64,000 nucleotides of DNA from Rhodococcus sp. SMB37 (GTDB taxonomy: Bacteria > Actinomycetota > Actinomycetes > Mycobacteriales > Mycobacteriaceae). The stretch covers positions 102,607 to 166,606 of the forward strand of contig NZ_SLVY01000017.1 in assembly GCF_004345605.1 (NCBI RefSeq), written 5' to 3'. How positions within the stretch are numbered: the first letter of the stretch is position 1; each line of letters starts with the position of its first letter. This document shows, piece after piece, positions 1 to 8,991 of the stretch. The translations under genes and the position numbers were made by a program. The notes beneath the pieces are model-generated. The model worked only from the letters and a program-made list of their open reading frames with translations, was not told the DNA's origin and ran no database searches.

Positions 1-1
1 C

Positions 2-859
2 GCCGAGGTGATCCATCACCACTACGACGTATCGAACAAGTTCTACGAGTACGTTCTCGGTCCGTCCATGACGTACACGTGCGCGGTGTTCGAGTCGGAG
101 AATCAAAGTCTCGAGGACGCCCAGGAGAACAAGTACCGCCTCGTCTTCGAGAAGCTTCGGTTGAAGCCCGGAGATCGCCTGCTCGACATCGGCTGCGGCT
201 GGGGCGGCATGGTGCGCTACGCCGCCCGCCGGGGCGTGAAGGCCATCGGCGCGACCCTGTCGAAAGAACAGGCGGAGTGGGCGCAGAAGGCCATTGCCGA
301 AGAAGGTCTCGGCGACCTCGCCGAGGTGCGGCACTCCGACTATCGCGACGTGTCGGAAACCGGGTTCGACGCGATCTCGTCGATCGGCCTGACCGAGCAC
401 ATCGGCGCTGCGAACTACCCGTCGTACTTCCGGTTCCTGCACGACAAACTCCGCGTCGGCGGTCTGCTGCTCAATCACAGCATCACTCGCCCGCACAACC
501 GCGGACGGATGAAGGCAGGCGGCTTCATCGACCGCTACGTATTCCCCGACGGGGAGCTCACCGGATCGGGTCGGCTCATCTCGGAGGCCCAGAACATCGG
601 CTTCGAGGTGATGCACGAGGAGAACCTGCGCCAGCACTACGCCCTGACATTGAAGGCATGGTGCGAGAACCTCGAGGAGCACTGGGATTCAGCACTTTCC
701 GAGGTCGACGAGGCAACTGCTCGTCTGTGGGGTCTGTACATGGCGGGGTCGCGGGTGGGCTTCGAGACCAATGGTGTCCAGCTCCACCAGATTCTCGGTG
801 TGAAACTGGGTGAGGACCAGGCGCCCCAGGTCCCCTTACGTCCCTGGTGGGTCGCGTAG
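2..859 (+). CDS. Cyclopropane-fatty-acyl-phospholipid synthase family methyltransferase (5' end outside window)
   Basis: The open frame runs in from base 2, so the true start lies upstream; about 285 C-terminal residues are visible. The family transfers a methylene group from S-adenosylmethionine to a cis double bond of an acyl chain. Visible family signatures are HHYDVSNKFYEYVLG near the fragment start, MTYTCAVFE just after it, and the SAM-binding glycine loop LLDIGCGWGGM about 60 residues in. M. tuberculosis Rv3720, a neighbour of dnaX, is a protein of about 420 residues of this family, so roughly a third is missing at the left edge. It converges on the next gene, with a palindrome between them. 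Whether it acts on phospholipids or mycolate precursors cannot be told. Confidence 0.93.
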   Translation, partial: AEVIHHHYDVSNKFYEYVLGPSMTYTCAVFESENQSLEDAQENKYRLVFEKLRLKPGDRLLDIGCGWGGMVRYAARRGVKAIGATLSKEQAEWAQKAIAEEGLGDLAEVRHSDYRDVSETGFDAISSIGLTEHIGAANYPSYFRFLHDKLRVGGLLLNHSITRPHNRGRMKAGGFIDRYVFPDGELTGSGRLISEAQNIGFEVMHEENLRQHYALTLKAWCENLEEHWDSALSEVDEATARLWGLYMAGSRVGFETNGVQLHQILGVKLGEDQAPQVPLRPWWVA

Positions 860-874
860 GCGGCTCCGCCACCC

Positions 875-914
875 GTGCGCGGTCTTGGTAGTGGAAGCTA
901 CCAAAACCGCGCAC
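875..914. repeat. Left palindrome flanking the AbiEi-like gene; probable bidirectional terminator
   Basis: A 17-base arm GTGCGCGGTCTTGGTAG is answered after a short loop by its complement with one mismatch. It sits in the 38-base gap between two convergent stop codons and overlaps the end of the leftward gene. The same sequence pattern recurs at 2009-2050 on the other side of that gene. Confidence 0.8.
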
Positions 915-1935
915 AGCGGTCGCAGGGGTTCGGGACATGTCGCTCCCATCCCAAGCGGGTGAGCACAGTCGCCACTTCTCTCGCCACCTCGCACGGGGAG
1001 CGCGTGACTTCTTCGTACCCGAAGACCAGCCGCGCTCTGCCTGCCAACTCGGCCGCATTGTCGCGGCGACGGTCTCGGAAGGCGACCTCCCGCATCGAAT
1101 GCACGCGGCGACCGTCCAGTCGAACGGTCAGCGGAAGGCCACTCCCGTCGTATACGCAATCCTCGTACAGCGTCCGGCCATCGACCACGATCGGCTCTTG
1201 TCGTGTGGCCGACGGCAGGCCGTGAGCTTTCTCGACGTCCACTGCGTAGTGATATTCGAGTACCGACTGGACACCATCTGCCAGCAACGCGACCGCACCT
1301 TCGAGCGCTCGCCGATACCGGTACGGCGGTCGCTCTTCGAGGCGCCTACGCACGTCGAGCAACCGGATGCTTCCGTTCGTGACCGTCGCGATCAACGAGA
1401 AGTACGCGTCGTGCGCGGTCGCCTGCGCCGTCGCGAGGTCGAGAGCCGTGTCGGCTTTCGTCGTGCACGGTGGGCGGCGGTCGACCGCGATGTGTGCGTG
1501 TGCTCGGGACCTGTGCACCACGACCCCGGGATGCACCACTGAATTCGGGTGCGGTACCGGAAGGTTCGATTTTGCTCCCGCTCGCCTGATCGTGGGTCTC
1601 TGCGATAGGGCCGATCGTCCCACCGGCACCGTGATATGCACCGGTTCGGTGTCGTCGATCGGACTCATCCCCCATTCTTCTGCAGCCGTTCGGTGACTGA
1701 GTATCGCCGCGTCACCTCCGTAGAGGAGGGCCGCCTCGAGGATCATGCTCCTCGTGAGCGGCCCGTTCGTCGCGGAATAGACTCCCTGCAGCACACGTTG
1801 CCAGCGTCCGGTGTCGAGCAGATGGCGGACGCGCCCGCGCCCGACGCCGAGGGAGGTGAGCCGCGTCTGCGTCACCAGTCCTGAGCGGTCGTCGAACAGT
1901 TCCTGCAGTTCTCGTGATTCCCCGTTGTCCCCCAT
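898..1935 (-). CDS. AbiEi-like / DUF559-type protein, orphan
   Basis: A 345-residue protein. Residues about 10-90 (LQELFDDRSGLVTQTRL onward) look like the winged-helix AbiEi_4 domain found in type IV antitoxin-like proteins. The C-terminal part resembles a DUF559/Vsr-like nuclease fold, with TVRLDGRRVHS and FRDRRRDNAAELAG. No AbiEii-type nucleotidyltransferase toxin is adjacent, so a working toxin-antitoxin pair is not supported. I chose the ATG at 1935 because the longer frame (to 2049) would begin inside a palindrome and run across a terminator hairpin. No clear Shine-Dalgarno sequence precedes it. Proteins of this architecture are common and multi-copy in mycolic-acid actinobacteria; their function is unknown. 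Confidence 0.75.
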   Translation of the reverse strand: MGDNGESRELQELFDDRSGLVTQTRLTSLGVGRGRVRHLLDTGRWQRVLQGVYSATNGPLTRSMILEAALLYGGDAAILSHRTAAEEWGMSPIDDTEPVHITVPVGRSALSQRPTIRRAGAKSNLPVPHPNSVVHPGVVVHRSRAHAHIAVDRRPPCTTKADTALDLATAQATAHDAYFSLIATVTNGSIRLLDVRRRLEERPPYRYRRALEGAVALLADGVQSVLEYHYAVDVEKAHGLPSATRQEPIVVDGRTLYEDCVYDGSGLPLTVRLDGRRVHSMREVAFRDRRRDNAAELAGRARLVFGYEEVTRSPCEVAREVATVLTRLGWERHVPNPCDRCARFW

Positions 1936-1961
1936 GCAACGATGATGTAGCACCCACGCAC

Positions 1962-1997
1962 GACAGGGGCCCTCGAACACGTTCGAGGGCCCCTGTC
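1962..1997 (-). terminator. Strong hairpin terminator downstream of fadB
   Basis: A perfect 17-base inverted repeat (GACAGGGGCCCTCGAAC) with a 2-base loop lies between the fadB stop and the start of the AbiEi-like gene. There is no run of T, as is usual in high-GC actinobacteria. Confidence 0.85.
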
Positions 1998-2008
1998 TGT
2001 GGATAAAT

Positions 2009-2050
2009 CGTGCGTGGTTTCGGTAGTGCGTGCTACCAGAACCACGCACG
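2009..2050. repeat. Right palindrome flanking the AbiEi-like gene
   Basis: Arms CGTGCGTGGTTTCGGTAG and CTACCAGAACCACGCACG form an 18-base inverted repeat with two mismatches and a 6-base loop. It shares the core GTGCG.GGT...GGTAGTG / GCTACCA.AACC.CGCAC with the palindrome at 875-914. Confidence 0.8.
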
Positions 2051-2056
2051 GGCGCG

Positions 2057-4201
2057 CTAGCGCAGGCTCGCAGGCGGTGTGAAACGCTCGCCGTACTTGG
2101 CGGCGAGTTCCTCGGCCCGCTTCACGAAACCTTCCTTACCACCCGGGTATCCGACGATGTACTGCGCGACACCACCGGTCCAGGCCGGGAAGCCGATACC
2201 GAGGATCGAGCCGATGTTGGCGTCGGCGGTCGTGGTGAGCACGCCCTCGTCGAAGCATTTCTGGGTCTCGATGGCCTCGGCGAACAGCATGCGGTCGATC
2301 AGATCCTGCACCGGCACATCGAGGGTCGCCACGGTCTTGTAGTGATCGCGCACGCCCTGCCAGATGCCCAGACGCTTGCCGTTCTCGTCGTACTCGTAGA
2401 AACCGGCCTTCTCGAGACGACCCGGACGACCGGCCTCGACCATGAAGTCGACGACGTCGATCGCGGGGTGGCGAGTGGTGCCGAGCTTGGTGTCGCCCTG
2501 CGCCGCAGCCTCCGCGGTCTCCTTCGCAATCTTCTGCATGAGCTTCATGTTCAGCTCGTCGGTCAACTGCAGCGGCGGCGCCGGGTATCCCGCCTGCGAG
2601 CCGGCCTGCTCGATCGTCGCGGGCTCGATGCCCTCGCCGAGCATCGCGATGGCCTCGTTCACGAACGTGCCGATCACGCGCGAGGTGAAGAAGCCGCGGC
2701 TGTCGTTGACCACGATCGGGGTCTTGCGGATCGCGAGCGTGTAATCGAACACGCGGGCCAGCGCCTCATCGGAGGTCTTCTCACCCTTGATGATCTCGAC
2801 CAGCGGCATCTTGTCGACCGGCGAGAAGAAGTGGATACCGATGAAGTCCTCGGGACGCTTCACGCCCGTCGCGAGACCCGTGATCGGCAGCGTCGACGTG
2901 TTGGAACCGAGCAGCGCGTCGGGCTCGACGACGTCTTCGATCTCCTGGAACACCTTGTGCTTGAGCTCGGTGTTCTCGAAGACGGCCTCGATGACGAAGT
3001 CGACGCCCGACAGATCTGCGGCGTCGGCGGTCGGGTGGATTCGATCCAGAAGCGCCTTCGACTTCTCCTCGGTGGTCTTGCCACGCGAGAGCGCCTTCTC
3101 CTCGATCTTGACCGAGTAGTTCTTGCCGCGCTCTGCGGCCTCGGCGGTGACGTCCTTGAGCACGACGTCGAACCCGGCCTTCGCCGACACGTATGCGATG
3201 CCGGCGCCCATCATGCCCGCACCGAGCACGCCGACCTTCTTGATCTCGCGCTTCGGCACATCCTTCGGACGCGACGCGCCCGAGCTGATGGACTGCATGT
3301 CGAAGAAGAACGCCTGAATCATGTTCTTCGCGACCTGGCCGGTGGCGAGCTCGGTGAAGTACCGAGACTCGATGGTCGACGCATTGTCGAAATCGACCTG
3401 CGCGCCTTCGACGGCTGCGGACATGATCGCACGCGGAGCCGGCATCGGGGCACCCTTGAGCTGCTTGCGCAGGTTTGCGGGGAAGGCCGGGAGGTTCGCC
3501 GCGAACGCAGGCGACGACGGGGTACCACCGGGGATCTTGTAGCCCTTGGTGTCCCACGGCTGCACGCCACCCTCGGGGTTGGCCTTGATCCAGGCCTTGG
3601 CGGCAGGGACGAGCTCCTCGATGCTGCCGACGACCTCGTGGACGAGACCGAGCTCCTTGGCCTTGACCGCGTTGTACTTGTTGCCCTGCAGCAGAACCGA
3701 GAGCAGAGCGGTCTGCAGGCCGAGCAGACGAACGGTGCGGGTGACACCTCCGCCTCCGGGCAGCAGACCGAGGCTCGCCTCGGGCAGGCCGATCTGGATG
3801 CCCTTGACATCGGCAGCAATACGGTGGTGGGTCGCGAGTGCGATCTCCAGGCCACCGCCGAGCGCTGCACCGTTGATGGCGGCCACGACCGGCTTACCGA
3901 GGGTTTCGAGGCGACGCAGGTCGGACTTGATGTCCTCGACCTCGTTGAACGCGGCTTGCGCGTCGCCGGGTCCGATCTCGATGATGTTGCGCAGGTCGCC
4001 GCCGGCGAAGAAGGTCTTCTTCGCAGAGGTGATGACGACACCGCTGAGGGAGTCCTTCTCGGCGACGAGACGATCGACGGTCGCCTTCATCGACGCCTTG
4101 TAGAGCGCGTTCATCGTGTTCGCGCCCTGGTTGGGGTCGTCGAGCGTGAGGACGACGATGCCGTCGGCGTCCTGATCCCAGGAAATCATGTTGTCGGTCA
4201 C
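2057..4201 (-). CDS. fadB: Fatty-acid oxidation multifunctional protein (enoyl-CoA hydratase / 3-hydroxyacyl-CoA dehydrogenase)
   Basis: A 714-residue protein carrying out the second and third steps of fatty-acid beta-oxidation. The N-terminal third is a crotonase domain ([25 protein letters not shown]). From about residue 320 comes the NAD-binding dehydrogenase domain ([18 protein letters not shown]), with [15 protein letters not shown] and [11 protein letters not shown] around the active site. The length matches mycobacterial FadB. The start is the GTG at 4201, encoding [14 protein letters not shown] as in mycobacterial homologues, with GGAAGGAT just upstream; the longer frame upstream of it is unlike the family. 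It follows fadA by 22 bases in one operon, so the two products probably form a trifunctional complex. Confidence 0.96.
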   Translation of the reverse strand: MTDNMISWDQDADGIVVLTLDDPNQGANTMNALYKASMKATVDRLVAEKDSLSGVVITSAKKTFFAGGDLRNIIEIGPGDAQAAFNEVEDIKSDLRRLETLGKPVVAAINGAALGGGLEIALATHHRIAADVKGIQIGLPEASLGLLPGGGGVTRTVRLLGLQTALLSVLLQGNKYNAVKAKELGLVHEVVGSIEELVPAAKAWIKANPEGGVQPWDTKGYKIPGGTPSSPAFAANLPAFPANLRKQLKGAPMPAPRAIMSAAVEGAQVDFDNASTIESRYFTELATGQVAKNMIQAFFFDMQSISSGASRPKDVPKREIKKVGVLGAGMMGAGIAYVSAKAGFDVVLKDVTAEAAERGKNYSVKIEEKALSRGKTTEEKSKALLDRIHPTADAADLSGVDFVIEAVFENTELKHKVFQEIEDVVEPDALLGSNTSTLPITGLATGVKRPEDFIGIHFFSPVDKMPLVEIIKGEKTSDEALARVFDYTLAIRKTPIVVNDSRGFFTSRVIGTFVNEAIAMLGEGIEPATIEQAGSQAGYPAPPLQLTDELNMKLMQKIAKETAEAAAQGDTKLGTTRHPAIDVVDFMVEAGRPGRLEKAGFYEYDENGKRLGIWQGVRDHYKTVATLDVPVQDLIDRMLFAEAIETQKCFDEGVLTTTADANIGSILGIGFPAWTGGVAQYIVGYPGGKEGFVKRAEELAAKYGERFTPPASLR

Positions 4202-4223
4202 TGTATTTCGGATCCTTCCGGTA

Positions 4224-5438
4224 TCAGACGCGCTCGATGATGGTGGCCACGCCCATGCCGCCACCGACGCAAAGGGTGAGCAGGGCACGACGCAGGCCGC
4301 GACGCTCGAGCTCGTCGACCATCGTGCCGAGGATCATGGCACCGGTCGCCCCGAGCGGGTGACCCATGGCGATGGCGCCACCATTGACGTTGAGCTTCTC
4401 GTCCGGGATGTTCAGGTCCTTCTGGAACTTCAGGACGACCGAGGCGAAGGCCTCGTTGATCTCGAACAGGTCGATGTCGTCGACCGTCAGGCCCGCGGTG
4501 GCGAGAACCTTCTTCGTCGCCGGCGTCGGGCCGGTGAGCATGATTGTCGAGTCGGCACCCGAGGTGGCGGTCGCGACGACGCGTGCACGCGGGGTCAGGC
4601 CGAGGTCGTTACCGACCTTCTCGGTGCCGACGAGTACCAGCGCGGCGCCGTCGACGATGCCCGAGCTGTTGCCGCCATGGTGGACGTGGTTGATCTTCTC
4701 CACGAAGTGGAACTTCTGCAGGGCAACGGCGTCGAATCCGCCGACCTCACCGACCGTGGCAAACGACGGCTTCAGGCCTGCCAGACCCGCGAGAGTCGTG
4801 TCGGGACGCATGTGCTCGTCCTGGTCGAGGATCGTCAGGCCGTTCTGGTCCTTCACGGGGACGACGGACTTGGCGAAGTATCCACCCGACCACGCAGCGG
4901 CGGCGAGCTGCTGCGAACGCAGAGCATAGGCGTCGACATCCTCGCGGGAGAAGCCCTCGATCGTCGCGATGAGATCGGCGCCGACACCCTGGGGCACGAA
5001 GTAGGTGTCGTAGTTGGTGGCCGGGTCCAGGCCCCACGGGCCGCCGTCGGAGCCCATCGGCACACGCGACATGGACTCGACGCCACCGGCGATGACGAGC
5101 TCGTCCCAGCCTGATCGCACCTTCTGTGCTGCGGTGTTCACAGCCTCGAGGCCGGACGCGCAGAAGCGATTGATCTGGATTCCGCCGACGGTGTCGGGCA
5201 GTCCGGCCGCGGTGGCGGCGGCGCGGGCCATGTCCGCGCCCTGGTCGCCCACCGGACCGACGATGCCGAGGATCAGGTCGGAGATGCGATCCTCGTCGAG
5301 ATCGGGGAAGCGGACACGCAGCTCGTCGATCAGGCCGGTAACCAGGGAGATCGGCTTGACGGAGTGCAGCGAGCCGTTCTTCTTGCCGCGGCCGCGGGGG
5401 GTTCGGATGGCTTCATAGATGAATGCCTCGGTGGTCAC
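4224..5438 (-). CDS. fadA: Acetyl-CoA acyltransferase (thiolase)
   Basis: A 404-residue thiolase that releases acetyl-CoA in the last step of beta-oxidation. The nucleophilic cysteine is in [11 protein letters not shown] near residue 92. The active-site histidine is in GHPLGATGA near residue 359 and the second cysteine in CVGGGMG near residue 389. The start is the GTG at 5438 ([16 protein letters not shown]), preceded by GGAAGGAA; mycobacterial FadA begins the same way. It is the first gene of a leftward operon with fadB. A 7-base inverted repeat, TGTGGTG/CATCACA at 5468-5487, lies just upstream and could bind a fatty-acid-responsive regulator; that is inference. Confidence 0.96.
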   Translation of the reverse strand: MTTEAFIYEAIRTPRGRGKKNGSLHSVKPISLVTGLIDELRVRFPDLDEDRISDLILGIVGPVGDQGADMARAAATAAGLPDTVGGIQINRFCASGLEAVNTAAQKVRSGWDELVIAGGVESMSRVPMGSDGGPWGLDPATNYDTYFVPQGVGADLIATIEGFSREDVDAYALRSQQLAAAAWSGGYFAKSVVPVKDQNGLTILDQDEHMRPDTTLAGLAGLKPSFATVGEVGGFDAVALQKFHFVEKINHVHHGGNSSGIVDGAALVLVGTEKVGNDLGLTPRARVVATATSGADSTIMLTGPTPATKKVLATAGLTVDDIDLFEINEAFASVVLKFQKDLNIPDEKLNVNGGAIAMGHPLGATGAMILGTMVDELERRGLRRALLTLCVGGGMGVATIIERV

Positions 5439-5768
5439 AGTGCGCAGGTTCCTTCCCGTGCTGACGGTGTGGTGACGCGACATCACATGGGGACGTCCGC
5501 GCCCAACCTTCCGATTCCACCGTAAGAGCGCATCTCGGCCGCGATAAGGACCGAACCGATCGGGCTCCGTGACCGAACCGACCCGGGCGGAGGCGCTCCA
5601 CTACACATTCTTCTGCGCTTCACGTCGCGTTGACCTGCCGAAATAGGAGAACTTGCGAGAATCTCGAGTTCGACGGGAACTTTTCGCCCCGCCCACGCCT
5701 CATATCACCGACACACACGAACGCCCCGTCACCGGCATCCGAACGTACCGATGGAAAGCGAGCACACC
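5439..5768. other. Divergent intergenic region
   Basis: These 330 bases separate fadA from the rightward Ser-rich gene. They hold the fadA ribosome site, the imperfect inverted repeat at 5468-5487 and GGAAAG at 5753-5758 ahead of the start at 5769. I see no convincing -35/-10 pair, RNA or further ORF. Confidence 0.6.
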
Positions 5769-6794
5769 ATGACCAGCGGATTCTTCTCCAACACCTCGGC
5801 CAACTCCGCCACCGAGTCCACCGACAGCACCCGCTCCGACGCCGGCTTCGGTGCCGCATCGTCCGCGGAGACCGCAGAGTCGACCGACAGCACCCGCTCG
5901 GACGCATCGTTCGGCTCGACCGCATCCTCCGCAGACTCCGCGGCCGCCGCGAGCGACCGCGCCGACTCGTCCTACGGCTCCAACTCCTCGTACGACAGCG
6001 ACTCCTCGTTCGGATCGTCCTCGGCCAGCGACCAGGGCTCCGTGAGCTACGAGTCGTACGAGCGTTACGAGCGCTACGACTCGTCGGGGTCGAGCAGCTC
6101 CGACTCGTCGTACGGATCGGCTAGCGACAGCGGCTCGTCTGCCTCGGTCGGTGCGTCCTCCTCGGCGTCCGACTCGCGCAACAGCGCTTCGTCGTCCGAC
6201 TCCGCCAACGCCGGAATCTCCTCCTCGGCCACTGATTCCACCGACCGCTCCGCATCGTTCGACACCGGTGTCGCCGGTTCGAACTCGTCGGCCTCCGACT
6301 CGAGCGAACGCGCCGCATCGTCCGGCTCGAGCGAGACGGGTGCGGTCACGTCGGGCAACTCCGGGTCCGCGACTTCCGGCGCATCCGGCTCCGAGCCGGT
6401 GGTCCTCGACGAGTACTCGGGCTCGGACGGCTCGCACTACGTCGACTACGACACCAACGGCGACGGCGTGGTGGATCTGACCACCGTCGACCTCGACGGC
6501 GACGGCCGCATCGATGCCAACATCACCGACAGCGACGGCGACGGCGTGCTCGACCAGATCTCGCTGGACACCGACGGCGACGGACTGGTCGACATCTCCG
6601 CAGTCGACTCCGATGGCGACGGCAGCCTCGATATCGCCGCGATCGATGCCGACGGAGACGGCGAGGTCGACGCCGTGGTCGATCTGCACACCGGTGCGGT
6701 GGACTACGACGGTGACGGTGTCGCCGACGACTACATCGATGTCAGCGAGTTCGACTCCGGCAGCAGCTCGGAGTACAACACCGACCTCGCCTGA
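5769..6794 (+). CDS. Serine/aspartate-rich protein with seven calcium-loop-like repeats
   Basis: A 341-residue low-complexity protein. Residues 1 to about 220 are dominated by Ser, Ala, Asp, Gly and Thr, with an early duplicated segment ESTDSTRSDA. From base 6450 there are seven units of the form DxDGDGxxDxxxx. Most are exactly 13 residues (39 bases); the sixth carries an insertion of six. Such DxDxDG loops bind calcium in dockerins and thrombospondin type-3 repeats. No signal peptide, membrane segment or LPXTG anchor is seen, so its location is unknown. The ATG at 5769 is preferred to the one at 5751 because GGAAAG lies between them at ribosome-site distance. It leads a tight block with the mini-GrpE (6-base gap) and Hsp70-like genes. 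Confidence 0.8.
   Translation: MTSGFFSNTSANSATESTDSTRSDAGFGAASSAETAESTDSTRSDASFGSTASSADSAAAASDRADSSYGSNSSYDSDSSFGSSSASDQGSVSYESYERYERYDSSGSSSSDSSYGSASDSGSSASVGASSSASDSRNSASSSDSANAGISSSATDSTDRSASFDTGVAGSNSSASDSSERAASSGSSETGAVTSGNSGSATSGASGSEPVVLDEYSGSDGSHYVDYDTNGDGVVDLTTVDLDGDGRIDANITDSDGDGVLDQISLDTDGDGLVDISAVDSDGDGSLDIAAIDADGDGEVDAVVDLHTGAVDYDGDGVADDYIDVSEFDSGSSSEYNTDLA
6450..6740 (+). repeat. 39-base coding repeats for Ca-loop motifs
   Basis: Units begin near 6450, 6489, 6528, 6567, 6606, 6645 and 6702. Each encodes a DxDGDGxxD loop; the unit at 6645 is 57 bases long. Confidence 0.85.
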
Positions 6795-6800
6795 TCGCCC

Positions 6801-7109
6801 ATGACGACCGATGATGCAGGTACGCCTCCGATCGCCGATCGGATCGACGACCTGATCACCGCGGCCGACGTGGCGGCAGAGGGCGACGAGCGCACCGACA
6901 TCATCGACCGACTCGCCGGGTTGGGGGTCGACCGCGTGACCGCTCCGGCGGGCACGCCGTTCGACCCCACCCTCCACCGCGCGATCGAGGTGGTGCCCGC
7001 AACGTGCGAGACGGACGTGAACACGATCGAGGCGACCGTCCGAGCAGGCTGGCGACACCGCGGCCATATGATCCGCTACGTCGAAGTGAAGGTGCGTGTG
7101 CACCGATGA
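6801..7109 (+). CDS. Miniature GrpE-like nucleotide exchange factor
   Basis: A 102-residue protein whose last 60 residues (GVDRVTAPAGTPFDPTLHRA, then TVRAGWRHRGHMIRYVEVKV) match the beta head domain of GrpE, the part that opens the nucleotide cleft of DnaK. In E. coli GrpE this part reads [20 protein letters not shown] and ends KGYTLNGRTIRAAMVTV. The long coiled-coil stalk of normal GrpE (about 200 residues) is missing; only about 40 residues, probably two short helices, precede the head. The gene starts six bases after the Ser-rich gene without its own clear ribosome site, suggesting translational coupling. The Hsp70-like gene follows, so it is probably that protein's dedicated exchange factor. 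Confidence 0.75.
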   Translation: MTTDDAGTPPIADRIDDLITAADVAAEGDERTDIIDRLAGLGVDRVTAPAGTPFDPTLHRAIEVVPATCETDVNTIEATVRAGWRHRGHMIRYVEVKVRVHR

Positions 7110-7128
7110 TCATGAGGGAGAGTTACCG

Positions 7129-8928
7129 ATGAGCTGGGTCCTAGCGGTCGACTTCGGCACGTCCAACACCGCCGCAGCGCACCGTATCGGACCCGACCGG
7201 GTCGAGACACTTCCGCTGACGCACACGGGCAACGCCCTGTCGTCGTCGGTATTCGTCGGTCAGAATGCGATGTCGACCGGGGATGTGGCGCTCAACCAGG
7301 CGTCGCTCGACCCCGCCGGATTCGTGGTCGCACCGAAGTCACTCGTGGTCGCAGGCTCGATCGTCGTCCGAGACCGGGAGGTTCCCGTCTCGTCGATCAT
7401 CGCGGCCGTGCTGCGCACCGTGTACGGACAGGCACTCCAACGCCACAACAACGAACCGCCGGCGGAGGTCGTGCTCACACACCCCGAGGCATGGTCGTCA
7501 CGAGAACTGTCGGTGCTGCGAGAGGCCGCGTCGATCGCAGGGCTCGGCGGGAGCGTCTCGCTGATCTCCGAGCCTCGCGCAGCGGCGTTCTACTACTCAC
7601 GTCAGCACGACGCGAAAATCGTGAAGGGCTCGACGATCGCCGTGTTCGACTTCGGTGGCGGAACGCTCGACGTGGCCGTCCTCACCGCAACGAACGAGTG
7701 GACCTTCGAGGTTCTGCGTGCCGGTGGCGACAATGCACTCGGCGGCAAGAGCCTCGACGGTGCGATCGCACGGTGGGTCGAACAGCATCTGGCCGAGGAG
7801 AACCCGCAGCTCGCAGCGTGGCTGCGCACACCGGACGGTCTCGAGACCCGCCGGACCCTCGACGACCAGATCCGTAAGGCGAAGGAACTCCTCTCCGAAG
7901 CTCCGTCGGCAACGATCCGGGTCCGGGGCAACGGGTCGGACATGACCCTGACCCTCACCCGGGACGAATTCGAGCAGCTGATCGAACCGCAGATCACCCG
8001 TGCCGTCCACCTCGCCCGCGGAGTGTTGCGCGACGCCGGTATCGGTGGCGGCGGCCTGCAGGCGTTGTACCTGACCGGCGGATCGTCCCGAATCCCTTAC
8101 GTGCACCGTAGGCTGGCCGAGCTCGGACCGATCGCCACACTCGACGACCCGAAAACCGTCGTAGCGAAGGGCGCCGCCGGGTTCGTCGCCGGTGGTCGTG
8201 TCACCGACCCGCCCGCGATGGTCGACACCGAGGTGCTCGAGCGGAGGCGTTCCCGGAACGCCACGTCGGCTCCCCCGCCGAGGGCTGCGGCGTTCGTCGA
8301 ACCGAATACCTCTTCGTCGACGTCGACGCGCAACAACCGGAGGGTGATGGTGCTCGCCGGAGGAGCTGTGGCAGCCGTGCTCATCGCGGCGGCGGGCTTC
8401 TATTACGGAACCCAGGACGATGCCCAGGCCGCAGAAGCAACCGCGACAACCACCGAAGCCGCGGCCGCACCGGACAACGGCGGTAAACCGCCCGCCACGC
8501 CGGACTCGAGCTACGTCAGCGAGACCTACGACGACGTCACCGCGCTGCTTCCACGAAAGCTCATCGACGCGAGCAGCGAATGCAACAAATCGGGATTCAG
8601 TACCCAGGGAGCCCTGCAGGTGCGTTGCCTGGTCAATCCCGATTCCTCACTAGGAAAAGCGATCGGTATGGACCAGCACGACTACGAAGCGGTCACCGCG
8701 TGGCGCGACGACCAATACGCGCGCTCGAACTTCATACGCCTCCGCGACAGCAACGACGGCAACACCAAGATCGTCTCGTCGGACAACAACCGAATCATCG
8801 ATCAGGGCCAGGACGGCACGTACTTCACCGCCATCGACCGATCGACGGGACTGCTCGTCCAGTTCTCTGCCGACTCCATCGAACAGGGAATGACACTCCT
8901 CACCGAAATCGGTTTCACCCCAGCCTGA
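7129..8928 (+). CDS. Membrane-anchored Hsp70-like ATPase with extracytoplasmic C-terminal domain
   Basis: A 599-residue protein. Residues 1 to about 370 form an Hsp70/actin-fold nucleotide-binding domain with phosphate-1 (VLAVDFGTSNTAAAH), phosphate-2 (IAVFDFGGGTLDVAVL) and adenosine (ALYLTGGSSRIPYVHRRL) motifs. There is no substrate-binding beta-sandwich or lid. Instead a Ser/Pro-rich linker leads to one membrane segment at about residues 407-427 (MVLAGGAVAAVLIAAAGFYY). An Ala/Thr-rich spacer and a domain of about 130 residues with two cysteines follow, probably outside the membrane. The ATG at 7129 has GAGGGAGAG at good distance. The flanking mini-GrpE and lipoprotein suggest one functional unit; what ATP turnover drives is unknown. 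Confidence 0.88.
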   Translation: MSWVLAVDFGTSNTAAAHRIGPDRVETLPLTHTGNALSSSVFVGQNAMSTGDVALNQASLDPAGFVVAPKSLVVAGSIVVRDREVPVSSIIAAVLRTVYGQALQRHNNEPPAEVVLTHPEAWSSRELSVLREAASIAGLGGSVSLISEPRAAAFYYSRQHDAKIVKGSTIAVFDFGGGTLDVAVLTATNEWTFEVLRAGGDNALGGKSLDGAIARWVEQHLAEENPQLAAWLRTPDGLETRRTLDDQIRKAKELLSEAPSATIRVRGNGSDMTLTLTRDEFEQLIEPQITRAVHLARGVLRDAGIGGGGLQALYLTGGSSRIPYVHRRLAELGPIATLDDPKTVVAKGAAGFVAGGRVTDPPAMVDTEVLERRRSRNATSAPPPRAAAFVEPNTSSSTSTRNNRRVMVLAGGAVAAVLIAAAGFYYGTQDDAQAAEATATTTEAAAAPDNGGKPPATPDSSYVSETYDDVTALLPRKLIDASSECNKSGFSTQGALQVRCLVNPDSSLGKAIGMDQHDYEAVTAWRDDQYARSNFIRLRDSNDGNTKIVSSDNNRIIDQGQDGTYFTAIDRSTGLLVQFSADSIEQGMTLLTEIGFTPA

Positions 8929-8991
8929 TCCATCCTGCCCCATCCTCACGACACCCTGCCGCGACTGCAGGACAAGGAGTATCACCCCAGC

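Noticed and set aside
898..1935. Type IV toxin-antitoxin operon
   Set aside because: Only the AbiEi-like domain is present; no AbiEii toxin gene lies on either side.
2030..4240. 736-codon open frame on the plus strand opposite fadB
   Set aside because: Shadow of a GC-rich coding strand; composition is Arg/Leu/Asp-rich with no recognisable domain, while the minus strand is a clear fadB.
5700..7103. 467-codon minus-strand frame opposite the Ser-rich and mini-GrpE genes
   Set aside because: It mirrors the repetitive Ser/Asp codons as Val/Gly/Arg repeats, and spans two better-supported genes.
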